Of a DNA stretch of 39,052 nt, positions 10,712 to 19,469 are shown one piece after another (position 1 is the first letter of the stretch; the number at the start of each line of letters is the position of its first letter). The stretch covers positions 1 through 39,052 of the forward strand of contig MU619377.1 in assembly GCA_025201805.1 (NCBI GenBank). Reading direction: 5' to 3'. The notes beneath the pieces were generated by a model. The model saw only the letters and a program-made list of their open reading frames with translations. It was not told the DNA's origin and did not search any database. The stretch comes from Parasitella parasitica (Eukaryota > Mucoromycota > Mucoromycetes > Mucorales > Mucoraceae). The translations under genes and the position numbers were made by a program.

Positions 10712-11776
10712 TTAAAATTTATTTTTGGTATTACCACCATTAGTCTCAATAACAGCCTTGCATCGAGAGCTCATACTTCCGACTAAACTCTCTAAAAATG
10801 AATGAGGTGTTGCATACCATTCGTTGCGAATACAAGTCTCCAACTGATCTACATTCTTCAATTGGTATCTACGACTCTTTTACCCGCTTTTCAAAATAAG
10901 CCCAGGCATGTTCAATGGGGTCAAGATCTGGACTCTGAGGTGGCCAGAAGTTGAACCCTTGAAGTTGATGTCTCTGCTTATACCAGGTTGCATGCTTCCC
11001 AGTATGGCAAGAGGCACCGTCTCCTTGGAATATAAATTCCTTGGAATGTTCAACACTCAAGCCCTGCAACCATGGAAGGAAGTAGTTGGACAAACAGTTG
11101 ACATAAGCGTCTTGATTGATACTCCCTTTCATGGTTACAATAGGACCCAAACCCCCAGCCAAAAAAACAACCCCAAAACATTACTGAGTCGTTCCCAAAC
11201 TTTACAGTCTTTCGAACATGGTTTGGAGAGAACCTTTCGCCTTCTTTTTGAATCACTCAGACCTTCCATCGCTGCCACTAACAATTTAGATTCATCGGAC
11301 CAAATGACATTCTGCCATTGTTCAGCTGTCCAATTAACCCTTTCTTTAGCCCAAGCAAGTCTTTTTTTTCCATTTGCTTGGGTTTCAACATTGGTACAGA
11401 TGCTGGAGAATATGATCCAGAGCTGTGTCTGTCAGCATAAATTGATAGTATCTGCGGGTGCCTTCAATCTTGCATTATGACTAACAAAAGAATCAAAAGG
11501 CCTCTCTCTCTCTCTTTTTTGCTGCGCACAACAGTACGCTGGCCTCTTTCAGACAACTTAAGAGGCCTTCCACTACGTTTTTGAATCACCCCCACTTTCT
11601 GTTTTATTGTGGCGATTGACACAATCAGTAACTGTAGACTTTGGCAAGCACATTTCACGTGAAATTTGAGTGATCTTTTGTTTGGCTTGATGTCTGCCGA
11701 TAATGAACCCACAGGTATAAGCACCAAGTTGTTTACGGACTGTACGATGGTTGTTGGTAATATCTGTTAAAGTCAT
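10712..11776 (-). pseudogene. Frameshifted Tc1-family transposase
   Basis: A nearly full-length Tc1/mariner transposase (about 355 codons) read on the minus strand through several frameshifts. The N-terminal helix-turn-helix part (VRKQLGAYTCGFIIGRH...ISREMCLPKSTVTDCV) begins at 11776. Then come AWAKERVNWTAEQW and VIWSDESK, with the first catalytic Asp, near 11300. FQGDGASCHTGKHA carries the second Asp and PQSPDLDPIEHAW the Glu (about 10900-11050). After a stop at 10869 a further frame gives the usual Tc1 tail (EWYATPHSFLESLVGSM, then CKAVIETNGG). It is inactive. Clear terminal inverted repeats were not found, so the element limits are unknown. It belongs to a different lineage from the intact element at 15522-17233. 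Confidence 0.85.
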
Positions 11777-12586
11777 GATCAGTTGTGTTTATGAAGTAGT
11801 GCGTGATAAATGAGTGTTTGATTGAAGATTATTTTATTTGTTTATTTTAAAATTTATCTTCTCCCAATTGAGCAATCCTGGTCAGGCGTCCATAGTAAAG
11901 TTGAACGAAATGAATTTTTGGAAAAAGAATCGCTGATAGCGAGAATTGGTATTATTTGAACAGCTTTTTCGGGACGATGCTGGGACGATGGGGAGAGCAG
12001 TAAATGTAGTATAGATATACATATGGAGGAAATGTTCAAGCTTCTTTGTCATAGTAAATCTCATAGTTGGAGGCGTACTTTCAAAGACTCCAGCATGACG
12101 ACTTGGGCCATTCCTATGCAATATGCCCATGTCAAAAAGGTTCATTTTATAGAGGTTCCCATTCCTTTGATGTTGACATAACTCGCTCTTTCAAATGAAG
12201 CGGAAGAGCCCACAAATCAAGTATTCAAGAAAAAAAAAAGTTGAAAGAAAAGCTTTTAATATAAAAAAAAATATCAAGACCAACGTTGTAGTTAGAGGGC
12301 TTGAGCATACCATCGGGTTGACCAGCTCTGTACACAGCCTTCCACCTAAAAAACAACAAAACGAGCAATAGCAAGGGGCGAGCACCACAGTCTAACAAAA
12401 AGAAAAAAAAAAAAGGCCTGTCAGCGAGTTGTAGTGCTTGTTCTGATTTGTGTATCTTTTCTGTTAAACTCGGTGTTTGTCGTGTCATCTTATATGCAGA
12501 TAAATGAGATGGATCATTTTTATTAAGGCTTTGTGTTTTATTCTATCAAATCTAGGCTACTATTATACATATCTATTATATTCAAT
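11777..12586. other. Interval holding a possible small minus-strand gene
   Basis: On the minus strand an 87-codon frame (12488 to 12225) starts MTRQTPSLTEKIHKSEQALQ, runs through a Phe-rich tract encoded by an A/T run, and continues WKAVYRAGQPDGMLKPSNY. The two end segments look like real protein and the middle like an unspliced intron ending TTTTTTAG, but no GT donor precedes it. A further minus-strand frame at 12145-11882 (HRNGPSRHAGVFESTPPTMR) could be a downstream exon. No family recognised; the spacing only 99 bp from the carrier gene stop leaves little promoter. Confidence 0.25.
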
Positions 12587-13841
12587 TCACTTTAATAAAT
12601 CCATGACAATCTCATAGATGTAAAATGTCACTGCATTCACTGGAAATCCCCGTAGTAATGTAGGCCATAGCCCCCTAAAAAAGACAGCAGCGCCTTCTGC
12701 TTTATAAGACCGCACAACGCAGTCTTTTATGGATGCATATGGACGATCTAACAAAAGTCTGGCATCTTCATTGGAACGACATTGCATCTGTAGTCGGGAT
12801 TTTACAACGTCGATAGGATAGATGGATCCCCATGAAACGGTGCCTGCTATACCTCCTGCTAACAAAAGCTTCCATGCATCATCCCCCGACTTTACTTGCA
12901 ATACTCGTTTCATGCTTTCATATGCCCAAAAATAAACACCGTAGCTCGGTGCATCACGAAACATGGTAATAACACCACCTTGATAGAAGCCTACACAAAA
13001 AAAAAAAGACGAGTTACTAAACAATTCAAATTTGCACCAATCTGTTTAATTTTTACCTTTAAATCCATTCCTTGCATAGATCTCCTTGGTAACTTCCATA
13101 GTAGCCTTTGGTATTTTGGTCATTTGCGCTTGAATCTTGATCAAATCTGTTGGCGTCGAAAAGAGGAAACAAGCAACGCCAGCACCAGCACCAGCTAGAT
13201 AAACTTGAAGCAATGATGGCTCAAACGGTTCCGCATTTGGGGACGATATATATTGACTCTCAAAATAACGAATAATGGAGCCGTAAGAGACAAACAAGAG
13301 AGCATTCAGACCAGCTAATCCAACTATTGGCGACAAAACACCTTTGAACATAGACTCCAACTGTTTGGTTCTATCCTGTTAATGCTCCTCTGCCCTCTCT
13401 TTAGCTCCTCACTTTTTTAGCCTACCCCTTCGGTTTGCACCATTTTCCTCAATGTTTGCCATGATCCCATTCGGTTGACTGGTTCCGACCCAATTGACTG
13501 GTGGTTGCCGGTGCAAGTAGGTGCTTGCAGGCGTGCCTATTGTGCAAGCATCATGTTGTTAGAGATCCAACTTTATCTGAAAACAGGTCATTTGTTTACT
13601 TTCAGGACATCGAGTGGACTTCCGACTATAATTCCTGCTGCACCTCCAATCCAACCTAGAATAAAAGTATAAATATGTAGAATTAAAAAGAAAGAGAGAG
13701 AGAGAGAGAGGGTTAAAATATGCCAATTCGAGGGTTGTACAGTATCGCTTACCCGCTATGAAATCATTCACACTTTCAGCTATTGCGTTTACAAATGTTA
13801 ATACATTATCCTTGATTTGCGTTTAGTTGAATCTTACCCAT
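12587..13841 (-). CDS. Mitochondrial carrier family protein, SLC25A45/47/48-like
   Basis: A 301-aa mitochondrial inner-membrane carrier with three tandem repeats of two helices. The model is complement(join(12587..12990, 13057..13360, 13426..13536, 13600..13655, 13753..13779, 13838..13841)). The three signature motifs are SPLDVLKARLQ (about 23-33), TPTDLIKIQAQ (135-145) and YPIDVVKSRLQ (225-235). The start MAESVNDFIAGWIGGAAG and the end RGFPVNAVTFYIYE resemble the animal SLC25A45/47/48 group and related fungal carriers of amino acids or carnitine-type compounds; the substrate is not certain. The first coding exon is 4 nt (ATGG), and frame and splice signals at every join agree. Repeat 2 has IKIQAQ in place of the usual (K/R)xRxQ. 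Confidence 0.85.
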
Positions 13842-14957
13842 CCAATATAAAAACAGATGTATACAGGGAAGAAATCAGGGAAAAAAAAACTTGTGATCAG
13901 TCATTCTATTAAATATATTGAATTCGACCGGGATTCAAACATTTAGAATGCGGGGAGCCATAGTATATTAACGAGAGTTGCTCTGGAGTTCATTTCTGAG
14001 TAAGATTACAATATTGCTTACCAATGTTGCATATGTTTACCAGCTCTAAACAAACAAACAAGTTAGAGACAACAGTTCGGATCGTTTTTTAATTGGCGGT
14101 AGCATGACACCTTTGGTAATTCTCTTGAATAAGAGCGAGACTATTGAGAGACTAGTATTGCTTATAGTCTTGAAACTAGGAGCTATACTATATAATCATA
14201 TACATGACAGACTATCAGAACAGATGATATACCTGCTTACTTGGAATCCCAATCATATCATATTTTAGCGGCTCTTTTTAGCTAAATTACAGTGAAACGA
14301 GATGTTAAAGATTTTTTCAGGCACTATTTTCGAGAGCGGAAAACCTGTCAAATCGTCAAACAATGTACCGTATAATACTCCTAAGCCAAGTCTTGCTAAT
14401 ATAAGACTGAATCGCTCAAATTCTTTATACCCGAATTTCTTTTTTTTTTTTTTTTTTTCACAAATTCATGAAGTAATGAAAAAAATCTGCACCTCTGCTG
14501 CCGTTTATATGATCATATTTAAAGCATAATTCAAGGCTCCACAGACTGGCATCAAAAAGCCATGTATGTTTGCCATGTCGAATTGAAAAAATATTTACGA
14601 AAAGAGGTGTTTTTTATTCTTTTTTTCAAAAACAGTGCTAGTGCTTTAACCTCTTTCAGATCTTTACTCGAAAGATTTTTTTTTTTTAATATTTTTGATA
14701 AAAATTCAACGCATCAAAAACACTCTGCTTACTATAAAGAGCATATGATGTACACACAGGGATTTTTTTTATTTGGCAAGAAATGCATGAAAAATACAGG
14801 TGTTTGATGCATTGCGCTTGCGGAGACTTGAAGTCTGCGCATTTTCCATCATCGTTCTACAAGATGTTGAATCTCTGTGGCACACATTTTCTGATATAGT
14901 AATAGCGGGGAGAAGAGGGCTGCTGCGGGTATTTTGGTTTTCGATTAATCTAGTAGC
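13842..14957. other. Non-coding interval upstream of the carrier gene
   Basis: No gene was recognised. The interval contains A and T homopolymers (13882-13890, 14440-14459, 14679-14688) and short frames without family resemblance. It includes the promoter of the minus-strand carrier gene at its left end and the 3' flank of the minus-strand CaaX gene at its right end. Confidence 0.5.
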
Positions 14958-15395
14958 TTATTGAATAACGCACGGTTCCTTATTTAACGGCTTCCCCTTT
15001 TCTTGCACTAACCGAGGATTTTGCCATGTTGGATTAGCTTGTACATACTCTGGTTTGGGCTTCGCTTGAACCCCTCCCCCTCCCTCGTCTTTTTTTTTAC
15101 TACCATCCTTAGCACCGCCGCCGCCGCCGCCGCCGCTACCACCACCACCGCATGCTGGAGAAACAGCAGCCATAGCATAACCGTAAGGCGAATTGAAATT
15201 GAACACCAAATTAGGCCCCATTCCGCCGATACCAGGACAGCCACTGCCCATTATTGGAGCTACCATTATAGGACCACCTCTTGCTGGCAGTGGAGATCCA
15301 GCAGATATTCCCAATGTCCTCATATCTGCGTCTGTCATTGGAGGCATGTTGACTTTTTTCGGAGGAGGAGGTGGTGGAGGTAAAGTATCTGGCAT
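14958..15395 (-). CDS. Small Pro/Gly-rich protein with C-terminal CaaX box
   Basis: An intronless 145-aa frame. The N-terminus is MPDTL followed by seven prolines and KKVNMPPMTDADMR. The middle is Gly/Pro/Met-rich (GGPIMVAPIMGSG, then GGMGPNLVF). A poly-Gly stretch encoded by GCC/ACC repeats leads to a Lys-rich patch (KDGSKKKDE), and the end is KEPCVIQ. CVIQ fits the CaaX rule for prenylation, with Gln in the last position favouring farnesyl transferase. I know no family for it. The low-complexity composition warns that the frame could be partly fortuitous, but the position of the CaaX box exactly before the stop argues for a real protein. It is predicted to be membrane-tethered in the cytosol. 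Start chosen at the ATG at 15395, the first Met in the frame. Confidence 0.55.
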   Translation of the reverse strand: MPDTLPPPPPPPKKVNMPPMTDADMRTLGISAGSPLPARGGPIMVAPIMGSGCPGIGGMGPNLVFNFNSPYGYAMAAVSPACGGGGSGGGGGGGAKDGSKKKDEGGGGVQAKPKPEYVQANPTWQNPRLVQEKGKPLNKEPCVIQ

Positions 15396-15521
15396 TGCCG
15401 TTTTAAATTTGATCGAGACAACAAAACGTAAAATTTCCAAGAAAGAAAGAAAAAAAGAAAGGAAATGAAAAGCTTATTGTTATTCCCTATTTTGGCCACT
15501 TGAACGAAAACATTTAGAATA

Positions 15522-15645
15522 CACTAAATCCTGAAATTATTGGGACACTTACAAAAAAAAATTAGAGACAAAATTTAATTTTAAAATCAGACAGGAAAAA
15601 TGAAATAATTCAAACATTTGGAAAAAAAAATATGGGACAAGAAAA
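15522..15645 (+). repeat. Left terminal inverted repeat (124 bp)
   Basis: This repeat is identical in inverted orientation to 17110-17233. The match stops at position 15646, where the inner sequences diverge. The repeat is long for a Tc1 element and is extremely AT-rich. Transposase binding sites presumably lie within it. Confidence 0.95.
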
Positions 15646-15717
15646 GCTTAAAAAAAGGTGCAATAAAATGAAAATTATTCGTTCAATTTCAGAACTTTTT
15701 TATTACTATTAAACAAA

Positions 15718-17055
15718 ATGGAATTTGTACACGAAGACGGAAAGGGAAATGCATATAACGAAGAAGGCGAAGAAGTTGTTGTAATTGGAATGGAAGTAGA
15801 TAATGATAATTATCCTCTCAATGATGTAACAGATTTTGATCAATATGTCGATCTTAAACCTCCAGAGAAAACAGCAAGCGCATCAAAGAAAAGGGTCTAC
15901 AGCAACACAACAAAAGAATCAATGACCGAAGATACTTCGAGCCCTGGAACATATAGAAACTACAAGAAAGAAGATATGGATTTTTTTTTCTTCCTCATAA
16001 ATGAAAAAGGAATGTCAATCCGAGGTGCTGCAACTAAGCTCAAGATTCCCCACAATACTTGCTACAACTGGTATAAGAAAAGTCTTGAGGTTGGTGACGA
16101 TTTTGTTCAGCAAAGAAAATCCGGTAGTGGGCGACCTGTAGGTAGACCAGCTACTCTCACAGACGAACATCAAGATCATCTACTTCAGATCGTTGATGAT
16201 GATGCAGGATTGACCCTCGATCAAATGTTAGACAGGATGACTGATAAATTTGCTGATCTCAAAGTTTCAAAATCTGCGTTCCATACTTTCGTTACCAAAA
16301 AGTGCTCTATTACATGCAAGCGGGCACATTTTCATTCATTGGAAAGGAATAGTCCGGAGAAAATCCAAGAAAGGTTTGAATGGGTTGATTACTGGCACAA
16401 TCACACAGACTTGGATTATGAAAATAACTGCGTATTTATCGACGAAGCTGCTTTTCATATTAATATGAAGCGCACTTACGCCTGGTCACGAAAAGGAACA
16501 AGAGCAGTTGTTAAAACACCTAAGACAAGAGCAAAGACAACTACTATTCTTGGTGCGGTATCACCACACGGTGTTGTTAACATTAAGGTCAGAGTCCCAA
16601 AGGTTGTAAGCACTGCCTCATCCAAAAAAAGAAAGGTAGATGGTAATAGCACAGCGGTTTCAATTGTAAAAGGCAAAGGTGGCACAGTTACTGGCCATTA
16701 TTTCAACTTTATCTCCAGCACCTTGGACATCATGGACAAATACGAGCTCTTTAAAGGCCATTATTTGATCATGGATAACGTACCTATTCACAAACATGAA
16801 GATATCAGAAATCTGATCCAAGTACGTGGGTATGGTTGCATTTATTTGCCATCTTACTCCCCTGAGCTAAACCCAATTGAACAATTTTGGTCTGTTTGTA
16901 AAAGCAAACTCAAAAGAGAAGCACTCTTGGAAGAAGAAACTTTAACTACACGTATTAGGGATGCTTGTAATAGTGTTCTTTTGAGTGATTTAAAGGGCTT
17001 TTGTAAATACTCAGTAGATAAATTTGATGTTTGTCTCGCAAAGAGCCCTCTTTAA
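15718..17055 (+). CDS. DD34E transposase of the intact Tc1/mariner-type element
   Basis: An intact 445-aa transposase that would bind the inverted repeats and cut and paste the element. An acidic N-terminal region (residues 1-75) is followed by a helix-turn-helix domain (about 84-125, MSIRGAATKLKIPHNTCYNW). A GRPVGRP motif (139-144, AT-hook-like) links to a second DNA-binding part (TLDQMLDRM...VSKSAFHTFV). The catalytic residues are D242 (CVFIDEAAFH), D353 (YLIMDNVPIHK) and E388 (YSPELNPIEQFW), with 34 residues between the last two. The stretch between the two Asp residues is 110 residues and contains SSKKRKVDG (301-309), a likely nuclear localisation signal. The start ATG lies 72 nt inside the left repeat. 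No frameshift or stop is present. Confidence 0.93.
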   Translation: MEFVHEDGKGNAYNEEGEEVVVIGMEVDNDNYPLNDVTDFDQYVDLKPPEKTASASKKRVYSNTTKESMTEDTSSPGTYRNYKKEDMDFFFFLINEKGMSIRGAATKLKIPHNTCYNWYKKSLEVGDDFVQQRKSGSGRPVGRPATLTDEHQDHLLQIVDDDAGLTLDQMLDRMTDKFADLKVSKSAFHTFVTKKCSITCKRAHFHSLERNSPEKIQERFEWVDYWHNHTDLDYENNCVFIDEAAFHINMKRTYAWSRKGTRAVVKTPKTRAKTTTILGAVSPHGVVNIKVRVPKVVSTASSKKRKVDGNSTAVSIVKGKGGTVTGHYFNFISSTLDIMDKYELFKGHYLIMDNVPIHKHEDIRNLIQVRGYGCIYLPSYSPELNPIEQFWSVCKSKLKREALLEEETLTTRIRDACNSVLLSDLKGFCKYSVDKFDVCLAKSPL

Positions 17056-17109
17056 GGTGTAATTGATTTGGTACATTTGGGGCATCAGATTTCGTTTGAA
17101 ATAAATTAT

Positions 17110-17233
17110 TTTTCTTGTCCCATATTTTTTTTTCCAAATGTTTGAATTATTTCATTTTTCCTGTCTGATTTTAAAATTAAATTTTGTCTCTAATTTTTTT
17201 TTGTAAGTGTCCCAATAATTTCAGGATTTAGTG
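17110..17233 (-). repeat. Right terminal inverted repeat (124 bp)
   Basis: Perfect inverted copy of 15522-15645. It lies 54 bp beyond the transposase stop codon and ends next to the right-hand TA. Confidence 0.95.
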
Positions 17234-17486
17234 TATCATCAACATTTTTGTCGTTTGATGTTGTGTTACTGATGTGGTGTATTTTGCAACAAGTATACGT
17301 CACTAGGCGAGTAAGGGCAAAAACGCATTCGTGAACATGTTTGTGCGGTTATTCAAAGAAATTCCCAATTACAATATTGCAGTGAAATGATGAATTGTTT
17401 GATTCTCCCTTTTTCTTCTTTCTCTTTCCATTTGACCAAAGGAAAGTGGTTGCTATTGTTCATCCATATCACATACACAAAACCAG
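17234..17486 (+). promoter_or_regulatory. Remaining DSK2 promoter and 5' leader next to the transposon
   Basis: Only 253 bp separate the transposon end from the DSK2 start codon. The stretch contains a pyrimidine-rich tract (ctccctttttcttctttctctttcc, about 17405-17430) typical of fungal transcription start regions. No clear TATA box is seen. Upstream promoter elements may have been moved away by the insertion. Confidence 0.4.
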
Positions 17487-19284
17487 ATGCCTAGTATTAG
17501 GATCAACGTTAGACCGTCTACAGGTCAGATCTTTCAAGTTGACGTAAACACTGAAAGCACAACTGTTCAGGAGCTCAAGCAATTAATTGGCGAGAAAATG
17601 GAAAATACGGATGGCTCTACTTTAAAGCTGGTTTTCTCTGGTAGAATCCTAAAGGACGAGGATCAAGTGAATGATTGCAGTAAAGTATTTCTGATGCGAA
17701 AGAAAGAAAAAAAAAAACAGGCCATATGTATACTAACATCCTATATCAGAAATTACTGCTGGAAGTACAGTTCACGTTGTTCGTTCAGGTGGTAATAAGG
17801 CTCCTTCTGCTGCTGCTGCTGCTGCCACAGCAACAACTACTGCTACATCTTCCTCACCAGCCTCCTCATCTACTCGTCAAGCAGCAGATCCAATTCCTCC
17901 AATCCCCCCTACGCCTAGCCCTTCTACCTTGACAGGTCTCGGTGGCAATCTTTCCTCTGCCTCTCCCTTCGGTGACATGCAAATGCCAAACATGGATCCT
18001 GAAGTTATGCGTCAAATGATGGATTCGCCATTCATGCAGAATATCATGGGAAATACAGGTTTGATTTTGATTTGTTTGATTTGTTTTGCAAATTTAACGA
18101 TGCTTACATGTATATAAAAGATTTTGTGCGTTCCATCATTATGAGCAATCCTCAAATGAAGGCACTCATCGAGCAAAACCCAGAGTTGGGCCATGTAATT
18201 AACGATCCTGCCTTTTTAAGACAGTCTATGGAAATGATGAGGTACGCACAAGATTGCAGAGAAAACATGCTGCTATTAACCACCGACATTTAGGAATCCT
18301 GAATTGATGCGAGAAATGCAGAGAAACAACGATCGTGCCTTGTCCAACATTGAAGCAATTCCTGGAGGATTCAACCACCTGCGTCGAATGTACAACACCT
18401 TTCAGAGTCCAATGGAATCTGCTATGACTCCTGGTAGCTCATCTGACGAAGCAAACAATCAACGTTTAGCAAGAGCATTGAATGTTGAAAGTCTACCTGA
18501 AAATTCCTTGAACACACAAGCATTGCCTAATCCCTGGGCAGCACCTGCTAATAACCAAAGTGGCTCCAACAACAGCACAAGTGCTTTCAACAGTAACTCC
18601 AACAATGCCGCTGCTGCTACTGCTGCTAATCCATTTGCTGCGCTTGGTGGATCTGGTGCTGGCGGCGCTGTAAACCCTTTGACTGGTAAGATTTGACAAT
18701 GTCTTTTGAAAAGCCTATGATTTGGCTAATGCCATCCGTTATTAGCGTTGCTTGGTGGTGCTGGTGGTGGTGCTGGTGGTACTGGTGGATCTATGTTTCC
18801 TTTTGGCGGTGAAGCTCAGCAACAGCAACAGCAACAGCCACAGCAACCATCAACACAGCAACAACAGACACCATTTTGGGCGGATCCCAACTTTGTCCAA
18901 GCTAGCATCAGATTGCAACAAGCCATGATGGCAGGACAGCAAGCCCAAAATAACAACACCACCAACACCAATACAACTAATACTAACCAGCAACAAAATT
19001 TATTACAGCAAATGATGATGGGTTTCCCTGCTGGTGGATTTGGGTAAGTATCTGAAATGCAGTCTATTGTCGTTGGGTGATGAATCTAACAGGTTTATAG
19101 CGGCTTTTCCGACTCACAAACACAACAACCACAGCAGCCTACTGAACCACCAGAGGTTCGCTACAGAGATCAATTGGCACAACTAGAGGAAATGGGATTC
19201 TCAGAAAAGTCATCAAACGTTCGTGCTTTATTAGCTACGGGAGGGGATGTACAGGCAGCTATTGAATATTTGTTGTCAATGTAG
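17487..19284 (+). CDS. DSK2: Ubiquilin / Dsk2-type proteasome shuttle
   Basis: A UBL-UBA shuttle protein that carries ubiquitinated substrates to the proteasome and serves in ER-associated degradation. The model is join(17487..17679, 17750..18058, 18121..18241, 18294..18685, 18746..19043, 19101..19284), 498 aa. The ubiquitin-like domain covers about residues 1-76 ([42 protein letters not shown]). STI1-type helices follow ([58 protein letters not shown]). A linker rich in Asn, Gly and Gln includes poly-Gln, and a UBA domain ends the protein ([20 protein letters not shown]...[14 protein letters not shown]). The five short introns (52-70 nt) all keep frame. The gene lies just downstream of an intact transposon. 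Confidence 0.95.
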
Positions 19285-19469
19285 CAGCCTTGTTTTGATA
19301 TATAGTATATTATATATATATATTAATCGTAATAATAAATACACCATATGTTAATCATTTAGATCAAAAATCAGTATTATAGAGCAGTTAAGAGCATGTT
19401 ACCATAAACAAAGCATAGTAGTAAAAGTAGTAGTAAGTATAATCAATAAGCTAGTACGTCAAGCGTAGA

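Larger units (their letters stand above)
15522..17233 (+). mobile_element. Complete Tc1/mariner-type transposon, 1712 bp
   Basis: The element begins cactaaatcctgaaattatt and ends with its exact reverse complement. The terminal inverted repeats are 124 bp and identical by eye, including the lengths of the two 9-nt A/T runs. It is flanked by TA on both sides (15520-15521 and 17234-17235), the target duplication of this superfamily. It encodes one intact transposase (15718-17055). Identical repeats plus an intact gene suggest recent insertion and possible activity. The ends begin CACTA, but TA duplication and a DD34E transposase exclude the EnSpm/CACTA class. Confidence 0.95.

Noticed and set aside
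13921-13945. tRNA-like T-arm sequence (accgggattcaaac) read on the minus strand
   Set aside because: The bases on either side do not form a T-stem, no A-box lies at the right distance and no acceptor stem can be paired.
15021-15468. Plus-strand frames over the CaaX gene
   Set aside because: They are antisense shadows made open by the GC-rich Gly/Pro repeats.
15522-15526. CACTA ends suggesting an EnSpm/CACTA transposon
   Set aside because: The target duplication is TA (not 3 bp), and the transposase is a DD34E Tc1/mariner-type enzyme.
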